Shown here: piece after piece, positions 28,294-37,484 of the stretch
Position numbering within the stretch: position 1 is the first letter of the stretch
Layout: every line of letters begins with the position of its first letter
Source of the DNA: an uncultured Haliea sp.
GTDB lineage: Bacteria > Pseudomonadota > Gammaproteobacteria > Pseudomonadales > Halieaceae
Length of the DNA stretch: 64,000 nt
Direction: 5' to 3'
Assembly: GCA_913061145.1 (NCBI GenBank)
Contig: CAJXUQ010000014.1
Span: 29,237 to 93,236 of the forward strand
Translations under genes and position numbers: made by a program
The notes under the pieces: generated by a model
What the model saw: only the letters and a program-made list of their open reading frames with translations
What the model was told of the DNA's origin: nothing
Databases searched by the model: none

Positions 28294-29440
28294 CAGCGGC
28301 ATCCTCATCCATCAGGTCTTCGTACTCGGGCGGAATCTCCAGCGCGGTGGGACGTGGTACATAGTCGGTCGGCCCTGCCCGGCGCAGCTGGAACAGGTAC
28401 GCCAGCACACGCGCTACCGCGAGGTACAGGCCGCGGGGGATTTCCGCGCCGATCTCGGTGGAGGCGTACAGGGCCCGGGCGAGCAGCGGGGCCTCGAACA
28501 GCGGCACCTTGTGCGCGCCCGCCACGCTGCGGATCTGCAGGGCAATCAGGTCGCGACCCTTGGCCACCACCCGCGGCGCGCCAGTGCCCTCGGCGCTGTA
28601 GGCGATCGCCACCGCGTAGTGTGTGGGGTTGGTGATCACCACGTCGGCGGTGGGGATGTCGCTCATCATGCGCCGCTGGGCCACTTCACGCTGCAGGGTG
28701 CGAATGCGCTGCTTGATTTCCGGCCGGCCGTCGGTCTCCTTCATTTCGTCGCGCACTTCCTGGCGGGTCATGCGCAGCTTGCGGTGGAAGTCCCACAGCT
28801 CAAAGGGCACATCGAACAGGGCAATCAGGGCCATGGAGGCGCTGAGCAACAGCAGGCTCCAGGCCAGCAGCGCCGCGGTGGAATGGCTCGCGGCGCCCGG
28901 TGCCAGGCTGCTCAGCTGCAGGATATCGCGCTGCAGCAGGCCGAACAGGGCGAAGGTCACGGCAAGGATCAGCAGGAACTTGAGCAGGGCCTTGGCCAGT
29001 TCCAGCAGGCCCTTGAGGGAGAAGACGCGTGCCAGGCCCTTGACCGGGTTGATCTTGTCGAAGCTAAAGCTCATGGACTCGGCGGAAAACGCCCAGCCCC
29101 CCATCAGCAACGGCCCGGCAAACGCCGCCACCAGCGACACCAGCAGGAAGGGCGCCAGCAGCAGCAACGCGGTGAACATCATATGCATGAAGTGCACGGG
29201 CAGGTGCACGGCGTTGAAGGTCAGCTCCCGGTCGGCGGAAAACGCCTCGGTCGCCAACTGGAACATGCCCTCGACCATGGCCGGGCCCAGGGTCAGCAGG
29301 CCAGCCGCGGCGGCCAGCAGGGTGATGGTGGTGTTGAGTTCCTTGGACCGCGGCACCTGCCCCTTGCGCCGCGCTTCCTGTTTGCGTCGCTCGGTGGGTT
29401 CTTCGGTGCGTTCCTGCCCGGACTGCTGCTCGTCTGCCAT
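28283..29440 (-). CDS. flhB: Flagellar export switch protein FlhB
   Basis: A 385-residue inner membrane protein with four hydrophobic segments and a cytosolic domain containing the autocleavage motif NPTH at 271-274. Cleavage there switches export from rod/hook to filament substrates after a signal from FliK. The N-terminus RTEEPTERRKQEARRKGQVP is typical. A stand-alone homologue of its C-terminal domain, FhlB, is encoded at 17811. The start overlaps the fliR stop by one base (TGATG). Confidence 0.97.
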   Translation of the reverse strand: MADEQQSGQERTEEPTERRKQEARRKGQVPRSKELNTTITLLAAAAGLLTLGPAMVEGMFQLATEAFSADRELTFNAVHLPVHFMHMMFTALLLLAPFLLVSLVAAFAGPLLMGGWAFSAESMSFSFDKINPVKGLARVFSLKGLLELAKALLKFLLILAVTFALFGLLQRDILQLSSLAPGAASHSTAALLAWSLLLLSASMALIALFDVPFELWDFHRKLRMTRQEVRDEMKETDGRPEIKQRIRTLQREVAQRRMMSDIPTADVVITNPTHYAVAIAYSAEGTGAPRVVAKGRDLIALQIRSVAGAHKVPLFEAPLLARALYASTEIGAEIPRGLYLAVARVLAYLFQLRRAGPTDYVPRPTALEIPPEYEDLMDEDAADGD

Positions 29441-30216
29441 CAGAACACCATCAGTGCCTGGTCAATGCCGGCTTCCAGGAAGCGCCGCATTGCGGACAGA
29501 AAAGCGGGCATCCCCAGCAACAGGAACACAAAGCCGACCAGAATGGTCACCGGGAAACCCACGGCGAATATGTTCAGCTGCGGCGCCGCCCGGGTGATGA
29601 CACCGAGCGCGATATTGGTCATCAGCACTGCGGTCAGCGCCGGCAGGGCGAGCACCAGTGCGCTGGCAAAAATACCGCCGCCCAGCCCTGCCAGGTTGGC
29701 GAAAGTGCCGGGATCAAAGCCCGGCTGGCCCGGTGGCAACAGCACCAGGCTGTCGCCCAGCGCGGCCAGCAGCAGCAGATGACCATCGATGGCCAGGAAC
29801 AGCAGCGTGGAAAGAATGACGTTCAGCTGGCTCACCACCGGGACCTGTACCCCGTTCTGCGGGTCTATCGACATGGCAAAACCCAGGCCCATGCTCATGG
29901 CCAGCGTCTCGCCGGCCACCACCACCGCGGCAAACACCATCTGCATGACGAAGCCCATCGCGGCGCCGATGGCCACCTCCCGCGCGGCGAGCAACAGACC
30001 CTCGCCACTCAGCGGGTTGGCGACCGGGGCCACGGGCATCAGCGGCGCCACCAGCGCTGCAATCAGCACCGCCAGCAACACGCGCACCCGCACGGTGATG
30101 TTGGCGGCACTGAACACGGGCGCCACCAGCATCAGCGCGGAGACGCGCAGGAAGGGCCAGTAGTACAGCTGCATCGCCGCCAGCACCTGGTCGATGTCGA
30201 GTGGCAGGCCGCTCAT
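29440..30216 (-). CDS. fliR: Flagellar export protein FliR
   Basis: A 258-residue membrane protein with about six hydrophobic segments, the family motif AMGFVMQMVFAAVVVAGETL and FAMSIDPQNGVQVPVV. It forms the helical export-gate core with FliP and FliQ. The open frame extends 318 bases upstream into fliQ and fliP, but the ATG at 30216, overlapping the fliQ stop (ATGA), is the right start. Confidence 0.95.
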   Translation of the reverse strand: MSGLPLDIDQVLAAMQLYYWPFLRVSALMLVAPVFSAANITVRVRVLLAVLIAALVAPLMPVAPVANPLSGEGLLLAAREVAIGAAMGFVMQMVFAAVVVAGETLAMSMGLGFAMSIDPQNGVQVPVVSQLNVILSTLLFLAIDGHLLLLAALGDSLVLLPPGQPGFDPGTFANLAGLGGGIFASALVLALPALTAVLMTNIALGVITRAAPQLNIFAVGFPVTILVGFVFLLLGMPAFLSAMRRFLEAGIDQALMVF

Positions 30217-30482
30217 CCGAGCATTCCCGGAATTTCCGTGTACAGGCGCTGGGTGAAGGTGATGGCCACCTGCAACATCCAGGGCCCGGCGACGAACAGT
30301 GCCACCACCAGTGCGATCAGCTTGGGGATGAAGCTCAGGGTCATTTCCTGAATTTGCGTGGCCGCCTGGAAGATACCGATCAACAGGCCCACGGCGAGAG
30401 CGGACAACAGCAGCGGTGCCGCCAGCAGCACCGCCAGCCACAGCGCGTCCATGCCCACATCCAGTACGGTTTCCGGCGTCAT
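30213..30482 (-). CDS. fliQ: Flagellar export protein FliQ
   Basis: An 89-residue two-helix membrane protein with the FliQ features: TPETVLDVG at the N-terminus, AVGLLIGIFQAATQIQEMTL and IPKLIALVVALFVAGPWM. Normal length for the family. Six bases separate it from fliP, and it overlaps fliR by four. Confidence 0.96.
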   Translation of the reverse strand: MTPETVLDVGMDALWLAVLLAAPLLLSALAVGLLIGIFQAATQIQEMTLSFIPKLIALVVALFVAGPWMLQVAITFTQRLYTEIPGMLG

Positions 30483-30488
30483 GGGCGG

Positions 30489-31253
30489 CTACACCACGAA
30501 ACTGTTGACCAGGGTGGACGCCACCAGCGTCCAACCGTCAATCAGCACGAACAGCATGAGTTTGAAAGGCAGGGACACCAGCATCGGCGACAGCATCATC
30601 ATGCCCATGGACATCAGCACGGAGGCGACCACCAGGTCGATGATCAGGAACGGCACGAACAGCAGAAAACCGATCTGGAACGCGGTCTTCAACTCGCTGG
30701 TGAGGAAGGACGGCAACAACACCACCATCGGCACCTCCTCCGGCGTCTGGAACGGACCGTAGCCACCGAGTTCGGCGAACAGCAAGAGGTCGTTCTCCCG
30801 GGTCTGGCCAAACATGAATTCGCGAAACGGGTCGCGCGCCGCCGCCAGTGCCTGGTCGAAATCGATGGTTTCGTTCATGTAGGGCAACAGAGCGTTCTGG
30901 TAGGCCACGTCGAACACCGGCGCCATGATGAACAGGCTGAGGAACAGCGCCAGCCCGAGAATAATCTGGTTCGACGGTGTCTGCGCGGTACCCATCGCCT
31001 GGCGCAGGATCGCGAGCACAATCAGGATTCGCGTGAACGAGGTCATGGTGATCAGGGCTGCGGGCAGCAGCGTGAGCACCGTCATCAGCAGCAGAATCTG
31101 GATATTCATCGAATAGTTGCTGCCACCCCCCGAGGTGGGGGTGACCGACACCAGTGGGATCGTGGCCTGCGCCTGCGCGAGCCCGGGCATCACCAGCAGA
31201 CCGAGCAGCACGGCAGCAGCCGCCCACAGGACATGCAGTCGCGACCGCGTCAT
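30489..31253 (-). CDS. fliP: Flagellar export protein FliP
   Basis: A 254-residue export-gate protein with a cleavable signal (to about residue 29, GLAQAQA), then ILLLMTVLTLLPAALITMTS, the family block TSFTRILIVLAILRQAMGT and TPSNQIILGLALFLSLFIM. The C-terminal FLIIDLVVASVLMSMGMMML is also conserved. ATGA overlap with fliO. Confidence 0.97.
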   Translation of the reverse strand: MTRSRLHVLWAAAAVLLGLLVMPGLAQAQATIPLVSVTPTSGGGSNYSMNIQILLLMTVLTLLPAALITMTSFTRILIVLAILRQAMGTAQTPSNQIILGLALFLSLFIMAPVFDVAYQNALLPYMNETIDFDQALAAARDPFREFMFGQTRENDLLLFAELGGYGPFQTPEEVPMVVLLPSFLTSELKTAFQIGFLLFVPFLIIDLVVASVLMSMGMMMLSPMLVSLPFKLMLFVLIDGWTLVASTLVNSFVV

Positions 31254-31603
31254 TTGCGCGCTCCCAGCGGATTGACACTGTGCAGGATTGCGGAGAAATC
31301 AGCGCGCTGCGGCGCGCTCGCCGCATCGGGCACCACCGGCTCGGCAAAGACATGCAGTGTCCTCACGCTCCCCGGTGCCACACCGAGCAGGATCTGCTCA
31401 TCCCCTGCACGCAGCAGCACCACGCGCTCGCGACTGCCGACGCTGGCACTGGCCAGCACCGCCAACCGGGCATTGTTGCCGCTGCTCCCGCGACTGAAGC
31501 GGCGCATCAGGTAGAGCATGCCGAGAATGCAGCAGAACACCAGGAGCAGGGAGCCAAGCACCTGCACCAGGTAACCGGCGCTGAATAGCTGCGGGCTGTT
31601 CAC
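31250..31603 (-). CDS. fliO: Flagellar export protein FliO
   Basis: A 117-residue single-pass membrane protein: a hydrophobic segment at about 8-30 (GYLVQVLGSLLLVFCCILGM) then a small cytosolic domain with GSRERVVLLRAGDEQILLGV. FliO stabilises FliP complex assembly. It starts with GTG at 31603 overlapping the fliN stop (GTGA). Confidence 0.92.
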   Translation of the reverse strand: MNSPQLFSAGYLVQVLGSLLLVFCCILGMLYLMRRFSRGSSGNNARLAVLASASVGSRERVVLLRAGDEQILLGVAPGSVRTLHVFAEPVVPDAASAPQRADFSAILHSVNPLGARK

Positions 31604-31953
31604 CGGACCTTCTTCAGACGTTCAGAGGGGCTGACCACATCGATCAAGCGCAGGCCGAAGCGCCCCTCAAGTTCCACCACTTCGCCGCGGGCAATCAGGG
31701 TGCCGTTGACCATCAGGTCCAGGGGTGCATTGACCTCGCGGTCCAGCTCCACCAGCGCGCCCTGATTCAGCGCGAGCAGGTCCTTGATCGACATGCGTGT
31801 GCGCCCTATTTCCACCGACAGTGTTACCGGAACGTCCAGCAGCAGGTCGAAATTGATCTCACCGCCGCCGGCACCGCCGGATGTGCCCGGCGACAGCTGC
31901 TGCAGCGTCTCGCCTGCGGCTTCGCCGGCGCCCTGTTCGTCCTGTTCACTCAT
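31600..31953 (-). CDS. fliN: Flagellar motor switch protein FliN
   Basis: A 117-residue C-ring protein. An acidic, variable N-terminus (about 1-35) is followed by the SpoA domain: LLLDVPVTLSVEIGRTRMSI, LLALNQGALVELDREVNAPL and VNGTLIARGEVVEL. It forms the base of the C-ring with FliM. Start at the ATG at 31953; the frame is open upstream but overlaps fliM there. Confidence 0.96.
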   Translation of the reverse strand: MSEQDEQGAGEAAGETLQQLSPGTSGGAGGGEINFDLLLDVPVTLSVEIGRTRMSIKDLLALNQGALVELDREVNAPLDLMVNGTLIARGEVVELEGRFGLRLIDVVSPSERLKKVR

Positions 31954-31957
31954 CGTT

Positions 31958-32929
31958 TCATCCTGTGCTTTTACCCGCCGGCGTATCGGTGCCGGCAAAT
32001 CCCGTGATCTTGATCGCCTTGTGCCCCTCGTAGGCGCCATAGCGGCCGCTGGCCAGACGCACACCCTCCACGCAGAGATCCACCTCGTCCGGCACTGCGA
32101 TGTCGATGACCGAGCCGACCCGCAGACCAAGCACCTCACCCAGCGTGAGTTCGCGGCTGGCGAGCATCACCGCGACGTCCACTTTCACCGCAGGCAGCTC
32201 GCGCCGCAGGTGCGGACCCCAGCCCTGCCCGGCATCCTCCGCCGCGGATTTACGCGGCGCGCTGAAACGCTGTTTCCAGGGCTCGAGAGCGGCAAAGGGC
32301 AACAGCAGGGCGATGTCTGTCGTCAACTCGTTGAGGGTGACGGCAAACACCATCTGCACCAGCTTGTCGCCAGAGGGCAGCGAGGCAATGGCATCCACAT
32401 GCGGGGCGGTGTGCGCTTCGCCCGGCTCCAGCGGCAGTTTGTCGGCCCAGGCGGTCACCAGAGACCCGATCACCTGCTCTGCCACACGCTCGGCGAGTCG
32501 CAGCTCGCTGGGTGTCAGGGCCGTGCGCGGCAGGTTGGCGACGCTGCCGCCGCGCACTCCACCGAAATAATCATTGACCAATTGGGACAACAGCGGTGCC
32601 GGGCACACCACATGACCGTGGCCGGCCAGCGGTACCAGTTCCAGCGTGGACACCGCCACGCTCTCCGCCAGCGAGGCCAGCAGTTCCTCACAGGAGAGCA
32701 CCCGCAAGCCTGCGGCTGTCACCTCGAACTCACTGCCGAAAACATCCTCCAGCCCCTGTGCCAGCTGTTCTGCCTGCCTCTCCTGCAGGGGAGGCAAGAG
32801 CGTCAGTTGGTTGAGCAGCGATTGCTCGCGGGCGGTGAAGTCGAAGGCGCGATACCCTGTGCTGGTAGCGGCAGAGCCGCCTGTCAGTGCATCAAGTTCG
32901 CCTTCGGAAAGCAGATCGCTGCCAGCCAT
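31958..32929 (-). CDS. fliM: Flagellar motor switch protein FliM
   Basis: A 323-residue C-ring protein. The N-terminus AGSDLLSEGELDALTGG is the CheY-binding segment (LSQ/EIDALL-like), followed by the middle domain and a C-terminal SpoA domain. The CheY-binding peptide is retained even though no cheY gene lies in this locus, so chemotaxis genes probably exist elsewhere. Start at the ATG at 32929. Confidence 0.96.
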   Translation of the reverse strand: MAGSDLLSEGELDALTGGSAATSTGYRAFDFTAREQSLLNQLTLLPPLQERQAEQLAQGLEDVFGSEFEVTAAGLRVLSCEELLASLAESVAVSTLELVPLAGHGHVVCPAPLLSQLVNDYFGGVRGGSVANLPRTALTPSELRLAERVAEQVIGSLVTAWADKLPLEPGEAHTAPHVDAIASLPSGDKLVQMVFAVTLNELTTDIALLLPFAALEPWKQRFSAPRKSAAEDAGQGWGPHLRRELPAVKVDVAVMLASRELTLGEVLGLRVGSVIDIAVPDEVDLCVEGVRLASGRYGAYEGHKAIKITGFAGTDTPAGKSTG

Positions 32930-32936
32930 ACCCGAC

Positions 32937-33470
32937 CTATTGCAACACGAAAGAAGTGAAGTAGACGTCCTGCACGGCATCCGGCCCGGACAGCTTGAGT
33001 ACCTCGTTCACGGCCTTCAGCACGTCCTGGCGCAGCGTTTCCTTGCCCTCCACCGTGCGCAGCGCATCGAAGTCCTGGTCGCTGAGCAGCATGATCAGGC
33101 GGTTGCGCACTGCAGGCATGTTGCGCTGGGCGTTTTCCAGCGCTGCGGGCTCATAGGCCATCAACTGGATATCGGTCTGGATGTAGCGCATGCCGCCCTT
33201 GTGGTCGAAATTGACCAGGAACTTCTCCAGCGGCATGTAGGCCGCCTCGCGCTCCTCGACCTTGGGCGCCGCGGGCTCTGCCCCCGCCACCTCAGCCGCT
33301 GGCTCGTCATTGTTACCCAGCAGCAGGAACGCTGCGGCCGCCCCACCGCCGATCAGGACGACCACCACCGCGATGATGGCAATCAGTTTACCCTTGCCGC
33401 CGCCGGACGCCTTGTCGGCATCACCCGCGCCATTCCCCTTGCCGAGATTGAGATCTTCTTTTGCAGCCAT
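32937..33470 (-). CDS. fliL: Flagellar basal body-associated protein FliL
   Basis: A 177-residue protein: a charged N-terminus, one membrane helix (about 32-52, LIAIIAVVVVLIGGGAAAAF) and a periplasmic stomatin-like domain (YMPLEKFLVNFDHKGGMRYI, then NRLIMLLSDQDFDALRTVEG). FliL rings surround stators and raise motor output. First gene of the long fliL-to-motD transcript, with its own sigma-54 promoter candidate. Start at the ATG at 33470, preceded by GAGGAGCAAGC. Confidence 0.95.
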   Translation of the reverse strand: MAAKEDLNLGKGNGAGDADKASGGGKGKLIAIIAVVVVLIGGGAAAAFLLLGNNDEPAAEVAGAEPAAPKVEEREAAYMPLEKFLVNFDHKGGMRYIQTDIQLMAYEPAALENAQRNMPAVRNRLIMLLSDQDFDALRTVEGKETLRQDVLKAVNEVLKLSGPDAVQDVYFTSFVLQ

Positions 33471-33535
33471 GCTTGCTCCTCGCAACTGACCGGCAGCCCT
33501 GCCGAATGCCGCCATAGGTCAGCAACATCCCCTGA

Positions 33536-33551
33536 AGCAAGAGCTATACCA
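33536..33551 (-). promoter_or_regulatory. Sigma-54 promoter candidate for the fliL operon
   Basis: Minus-strand TGGTATA-GCTC-TTGCT: GG-N10-GC with a perfect -12 block and TGG/A matches at -24. The predicted transcript starts near 33525, about 55 bases before fliL. The upstream DNA is AT-rich. A weak FleQ-like sequence, GTCAAAATACTGGC, lies at 33606-33619. Confidence 0.6.
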
Positions 33552-33626
33552 GAAAATTTATTTCTAATGATTACAGACAGTTAAGGCGCAGAGTGTGCGG
33601 CGAGTGCCAGTATTTTGACACCCCGC

Positions 33627-33659
33627 GCCCGCGTGGCTGCCCGGAGGCAGCCTGCGGGC
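33627..33659 (-). terminator. Strong hairpin between fliK and fliL
   Basis: GCCCGC and GCGGGC enclose a perfect GGCTGCC-CGGA-GGCAGCC stem. No T run follows on the minus strand, so this may be an attenuating or mRNA-stabilising structure at the end of the fliE-K transcript, or a Rho-assisted terminator, rather than a classical one. Confidence 0.6.
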
Positions 33660-33684
33660 ATACTAGACTGAAAAAGGCGGGAAG

Positions 33685-35016
33685 TTAAATGTAGTAATCG
33701 ACCAGGCGCGCGCCGGCACCGGCGGGCTGGTGAGTGGATTCCGCGGCGCCGGACAGAAGCCCGTTGCCGCTGTCGTCAGCTGCCACCTGGCGCGACCCGC
33801 CGACAGCGTCGCGCTGGCTGTCACCACTGCCCTGTGACTGGCTGGACACGTCACTGTGGGCCAGTTGCAGGCCGCTCTGGGCGAGCATTTCACGCAAACG
33901 CGGCAGGGACTGTTCAATGGCATCCCGGGCTGCGGCGGAATCCGCCACGAACAGCACCCGCGCCTGGTCGCCCTCAGTGGTGATAGACACCTGCAGGCGC
34001 CCCAGGTCCGCGGGGTGCAGCTGCAGCGTGGCCTCGTGGCCACCGTTACGGGCAAACACCTGCAAGCGGTTGGCCAGTTCGCCGGTAAACTCCGGGTCCT
34101 GCGGTGTGTGTGTCATCGCCAGCTGCGCCGGCGTGCGCGGAGCGGCAGGGGCCGGGGCATCGGCCTGTGCGGCAGCACCCTGTGCCCCGGCCGTTACCGG
34201 TGTGTTGGGCGCAGCAGCGTCCACATTGCCGGACGCGGATGATGCCAGACGCGGGGCGTCAACAGCGCCTTCCACGGCGCGCTGGCGCAGGCCCTGCAGT
34301 GCCGCCTCCTCGCCACGCGCACGCTCAGCGGCTGCCAGCATGCCGGACTCCTCCGCCGCTGTGGCGGTTGCTGCGGGCGCAACCACCCTCTCCGCCCGGC
34401 TGTTGGCCTCGCGCGTGCCCGCTCCCGGCATCAGGTCAGCGGCGGCCTCAGGTGGCGCCGGTAATGACGAGCCCAAAGGCGTTGCTGCCCCAGTGGTGGC
34501 ATTGGCGCGGACGCTGCCCTCGAGTGCCCCCGGCGAATCGCCACGCAGCGCTGTCTCAGCGGTGGCGACGGGCAGTGCGACAGGCAGGGGAATGGCCGGG
34601 TTCGCCGGTGATGGCGTCGCATCCCCCGACAGTGCCGCGTCACCAGCGCCCGCTGCAACCAGGTCACCCGTGACAGCCGATGCCTGGCCGGCGCCCTCCA
34701 GACCGGGCTCCGCGAGTGCTTGCAGGGAAAGCGTAAAGGACTGCCAGGCAGCGGTGGGCGGCTCCGCCGCAGCGCCCGCGATGCCGACCGACGGGGGGGC
34801 AAGGGCTGACTCTGCGGCGTCAGGCGGCAAAGTGCTGCCGCGGGAGGGCGTGGCATTGCCGCCCCTGGCGTCGGCGGCGGGCTTGTCCGCTGAGGCCGCG
34901 CGAGCGGCTGCGAACATCTGCGAAAATCCGTTTTCAGCGCCATCCTGAGCTGTATTACCGGGCGCAGCGGCGGCGTCCGAGCTGGCAACAGGCAGGCTTT
35001 GCAGTACCGTGATCAT
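33685..35016 (-). CDS. fliK: Flagellar hook-length control protein FliK
   Basis: A 443-residue exported ruler. Residues 1-300 are Ala/Pro/Gly-rich and variable. The C-terminal Flg_hook domain (about 305-390) has ELANRLQVFARNGGHEATLQ, LHPADLGRLQVSI and PRLREMLAQSGLQL, the region that contacts FlhB. It lies 34 bases after fliJ, in the usual fliEFGHIJK order. The extreme codon bias yields long open frames on the other strand, which I regard as spurious. Confidence 0.93.
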   Translation of the reverse strand: MITVLQSLPVASSDAAAAPGNTAQDGAENGFSQMFAAARAASADKPAADARGGNATPSRGSTLPPDAAESALAPPSVGIAGAAAEPPTAAWQSFTLSLQALAEPGLEGAGQASAVTGDLVAAGAGDAALSGDATPSPANPAIPLPVALPVATAETALRGDSPGALEGSVRANATTGAATPLGSSLPAPPEAAADLMPGAGTREANSRAERVVAPAATATAAEESGMLAAAERARGEEAALQGLRQRAVEGAVDAPRLASSASGNVDAAAPNTPVTAGAQGAAAQADAPAPAAPRTPAQLAMTHTPQDPEFTGELANRLQVFARNGGHEATLQLHPADLGRLQVSITTEGDQARVLFVADSAAARDAIEQSLPRLREMLAQSGLQLAHSDVSSQSQGSGDSQRDAVGGSRQVAADDSGNGLLSGAAESTHQPAGAGARLVDYYI

Positions 35017-35050
35017 GTAGGGTCTCCCGTGTTACAGGAGATTCAGCAAA

Positions 35051-35515
35051 TTACGTGCCAGAGCCGGGGGGCTCCTGACCGGGTGGCACAAAACCGGCGT
35101 TGAACCGCTCGTCCACGGCGCGCTGCTCCGCGCGCTCAGCATGTTCCTGGGCGAGAATGCGCCGGCGCGCGACAAAGTCCTCGAGGGTGGAGGTCTGCAG
35201 CGATTTCTGCATCCAGTCCTGGCGCTGCTGCTGCAGCTTCTCGGTGCTCTCCGCGACGGTGCTGAGCTGCAGGCGAATGGCGTCGTTTAAGTTGGACAGG
35301 AACTGACGATAATCCTGCAGTTGCGCCGCGGCCATACCCGACGCCGACATCTCGCGCAGCTGCTGTTCGTATTCATCCGCGAAGCGCCTAAGCTGATTGA
35401 GCTGGTCGTTGTTGCGACTGTGGTGCGCCTGCTGTTCCTGCAGGTTGCGCGCCGCACCGGCCTGGTCGGCGCGAGCCACGGTGACGACCTTGTCGAGTTT
35501 ATCCGGAGCGGTCAT
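35051..35515 (-). CDS. fliJ: Flagellar export chaperone/stalk FliJ
   Basis: A 154-residue helical coiled-coil protein (LDKVVTVARADQAGAARNLQ, then long Gln/Arg/Glu heptads). It forms the rotor-like stalk of the FliI ATPase ring. Identification rests on size, coiled-coil character and its position overlapping fliI by four bases, because FliJ is poorly conserved in sequence. Confidence 0.9.
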   Translation of the reverse strand: MTAPDKLDKVVTVARADQAGAARNLQEQQAHHSRNNDQLNQLRRFADEYEQQLREMSASGMAAAQLQDYRQFLSNLNDAIRLQLSTVAESTEKLQQQRQDWMQKSLQTSTLEDFVARRRILAQEHAERAEQRAVDERFNAGFVPPGQEPPGSGT

Positions 35516-36882
35516 GACTGGCCTCCGAGGCCTGCGGCCCGGGCGGTGTCGAGAAGTGCGTTAAGGCTGTGCTGCATATCCCGTTTCTCATTCCAGGGTT
35601 GGCTGATCAGCGCACGCAACGGGCCTATCGCGCCCAGGGCCCGGTCGATGGCCGGGTCGGTGCCGCGTTCGTAGGCACCGATCGTTATCAGGTCTCGATT
35701 CTCCCGCCACACAGAATACAACTCCTTGAGCTGCCGTGCCAACTGTAGCTGAGCAGGGTCCACCACATTGACCATGGAACGGCTGATGGAGGCTTCGATA
35801 TCGAAGGCCGGGAACATGCCGGAGTCCGCCAGCTGCCGCGACAGCACAATGTGGCCGTCGAGAATGGCGCGTGCCGAATCGGCGATCGGGTCTGCCAGGT
35901 CATCCCCCTCGACCAATACCGTGTAGATGGCAGTGATGGAGCCCTCCTCGGTATTGCCCGCGCGCTCCACCAGCGCCGGCAGCAGCGAAAACACCGAGGG
36001 CGGATAGCCCTTGGCGACCGGCGGCTCGCCGGCGGCCAGGCCGATTTCACGCTGCGCCTGGGCAAAGCGGGTCAGCGAATCCAGCAAAAGCAGAACATTC
36101 TTGCCCTGCCGGCGGAAGTGCTCCGCGATGGCGGTGGCGCGCCAGGCGCCATGCACCCGCATCAGGGGCGGGTCATCCGCCGGCGTTGCCACCACCACCG
36201 CACGCCGCAGCCCCTCAGGCCCGAGGATTTCATCCACGAATTCCCGCACCTCGCGCCCGCGCTCGCCCACCAGCCCGACCACGATGACATCCGCGGCCGT
36301 GTGCCGGGTCATCATGCCCAGCAGCGTGCTCTTGCCCACCCCGCTCCCGGCAAAGAGGCCGAGGCGCTGCCCGCGACCAATGGTCGCCAGCGCGTTGATC
36401 GCCTGCACGCCAACATCCAGCGGTTCGCGCACGGAGCCGCGTGCCAGCGGGTTGATGGCGCCGCCGCGCAGGGGCGCGTAGTCGCGGAACATCACCGTGG
36501 GGCCACCGTCCAGGAGATGGCCAGCGCCGTTGATAACACGGCCCAACAGGTGCTCGTCGACGCCAACCCGGTGACTGAAGCCCAGCGGGCGCACGCGCGC
36601 ACCGAGCATCACCCCGTGCAGGCTGCCCTCCGGCATGAGAATCAGCCGACCCTCGGAAAAGCCCACCACCTCGGCTTCCACGCTGCGCTGTTCTTCCGCC
36701 TGAATACTGCAGCGGCTGCCCACCGCACCGGTGCACCCGGCCACTTCCAGCCGCGTGCCGACCATACGCACCAGACGACCCTCGCGGATGGGCGTTACCG
36801 CACTCACCCGGGATCCCAGGCCGGCGATCTGGCGCTGCAGGCGGCTCACCCGCTCGACCTCCAGATCCGCCACTGCGCTCAT
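35512..36882 (-). CDS. fliI: Flagellar export ATPase FliI
   Basis: A 456-residue F1-beta-like ATPase. Walker A AGSGVGKST is at 178-186, Walker B-like VLLLLDSLTRFAQAQREI follows, and EEGSITAIYTVLVEGDD matches the family. The N-terminal beta-barrel domain and C-terminal helical domain are intact. It energises export with FliH and FliJ. Confidence 0.97.
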   Translation of the reverse strand: MSAVADLEVERVSRLQRQIAGLGSRVSAVTPIREGRLVRMVGTRLEVAGCTGAVGSRCSIQAEEQRSVEAEVVGFSEGRLILMPEGSLHGVMLGARVRPLGFSHRVGVDEHLLGRVINGAGHLLDGGPTVMFRDYAPLRGGAINPLARGSVREPLDVGVQAINALATIGRGQRLGLFAGSGVGKSTLLGMMTRHTAADVIVVGLVGERGREVREFVDEILGPEGLRRAVVVATPADDPPLMRVHGAWRATAIAEHFRRQGKNVLLLLDSLTRFAQAQREIGLAAGEPPVAKGYPPSVFSLLPALVERAGNTEEGSITAIYTVLVEGDDLADPIADSARAILDGHIVLSRQLADSGMFPAFDIEASISRSMVNVVDPAQLQLARQLKELYSVWRENRDLITIGAYERGTDPAIDRALGAIGPLRALISQPWNEKRDMQHSLNALLDTARAAGLGGQS

Positions 36883-37484
36883 GTCTCTGTTGCTCCACCC
36901 ACGGCGCCGCGGCTCTCACGCAGCGCCCGCAGCACGTCATCAAGCCGCCGCTCGGTGGAGGCATCGACATAGCTCTCGGCGGTGGCTACACGACAACCTC
37001 CACGCAGTAACGCGGCGTCGGTATGCAGGGTCACCGCCAGCTTCGGCAGTTCGTTCGCCAGCCACTCCCGCACCAGCGCCGCATCCGCCGGATGCAGGTG
37101 CACATCCACCGGCCCCTCGACCGCCTCCAGAATCTCCAGTGCCTCCGCCAGCACGTCTTGAATGGCGCCCGGCGAGGTCTCCAGTTCACGTCGCACCACG
37201 GCGGTTGCCACGCGCACGACAAGTTCGGAGAGCTCACGCAGCAGATCGGCCTCCTGCTGGCGAAACGGCGCGGCCATGTTGCCCAGCAGGGCGGCCAGTT
37301 CGGCTGCCGTGGCCGCGGCCTTGGCGCGCCCTGCCGCAAGCCCCTCGGCGTGCCCGGTAGCATAGCCTTCAGCACGCGCGCGCTCGGCGATGGCCGCGGT
37401 ATCCGGTACCGCGGCCGCGGGGGCCGCATCCTGCAGTGGCGGTGGCTGCCAGCTGCGCGGACGACCGGGGTCAGACAAAATCAT
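36879..37484 (-). CDS. fliH: Flagellar export protein FliH
   Basis: A 201-residue regulator of FliI. It has a variable Pro/Ala-rich N-terminus, a GxxxG-like helix (EGYATGHAEGLAAGRAKAAA) typical of FliH, and a C-terminal peripheral-stalk-like domain (VVRVATAVVRRELETSPGAI, LHPADAALVREWL). It overlaps the end of fliG by 14 bases and fliI by four. Confidence 0.93.
   Translation of the reverse strand: MILSDPGRPRSWQPPPLQDAAPAAAVPDTAAIAERARAEGYATGHAEGLAAGRAKAAATAAELAALLGNMAAPFRQQEADLLRELSELVVRVATAVVRRELETSPGAIQDVLAEALEILEAVEGPVDVHLHPADAALVREWLANELPKLAVTLHTDAALLRGGCRVATAESYVDASTERRLDDVLRALRESRGAVGGATET

Noticed and set aside
26752..28635. Plus-strand open frame of 627 codons opposite flhA/flhB (and a 600-codon one at 27980-29782)
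   Set aside because: The translations are His/Gln/Arg-rich without family features. They mirror the codon bias of flhA and flhB, which are complete and well conserved.
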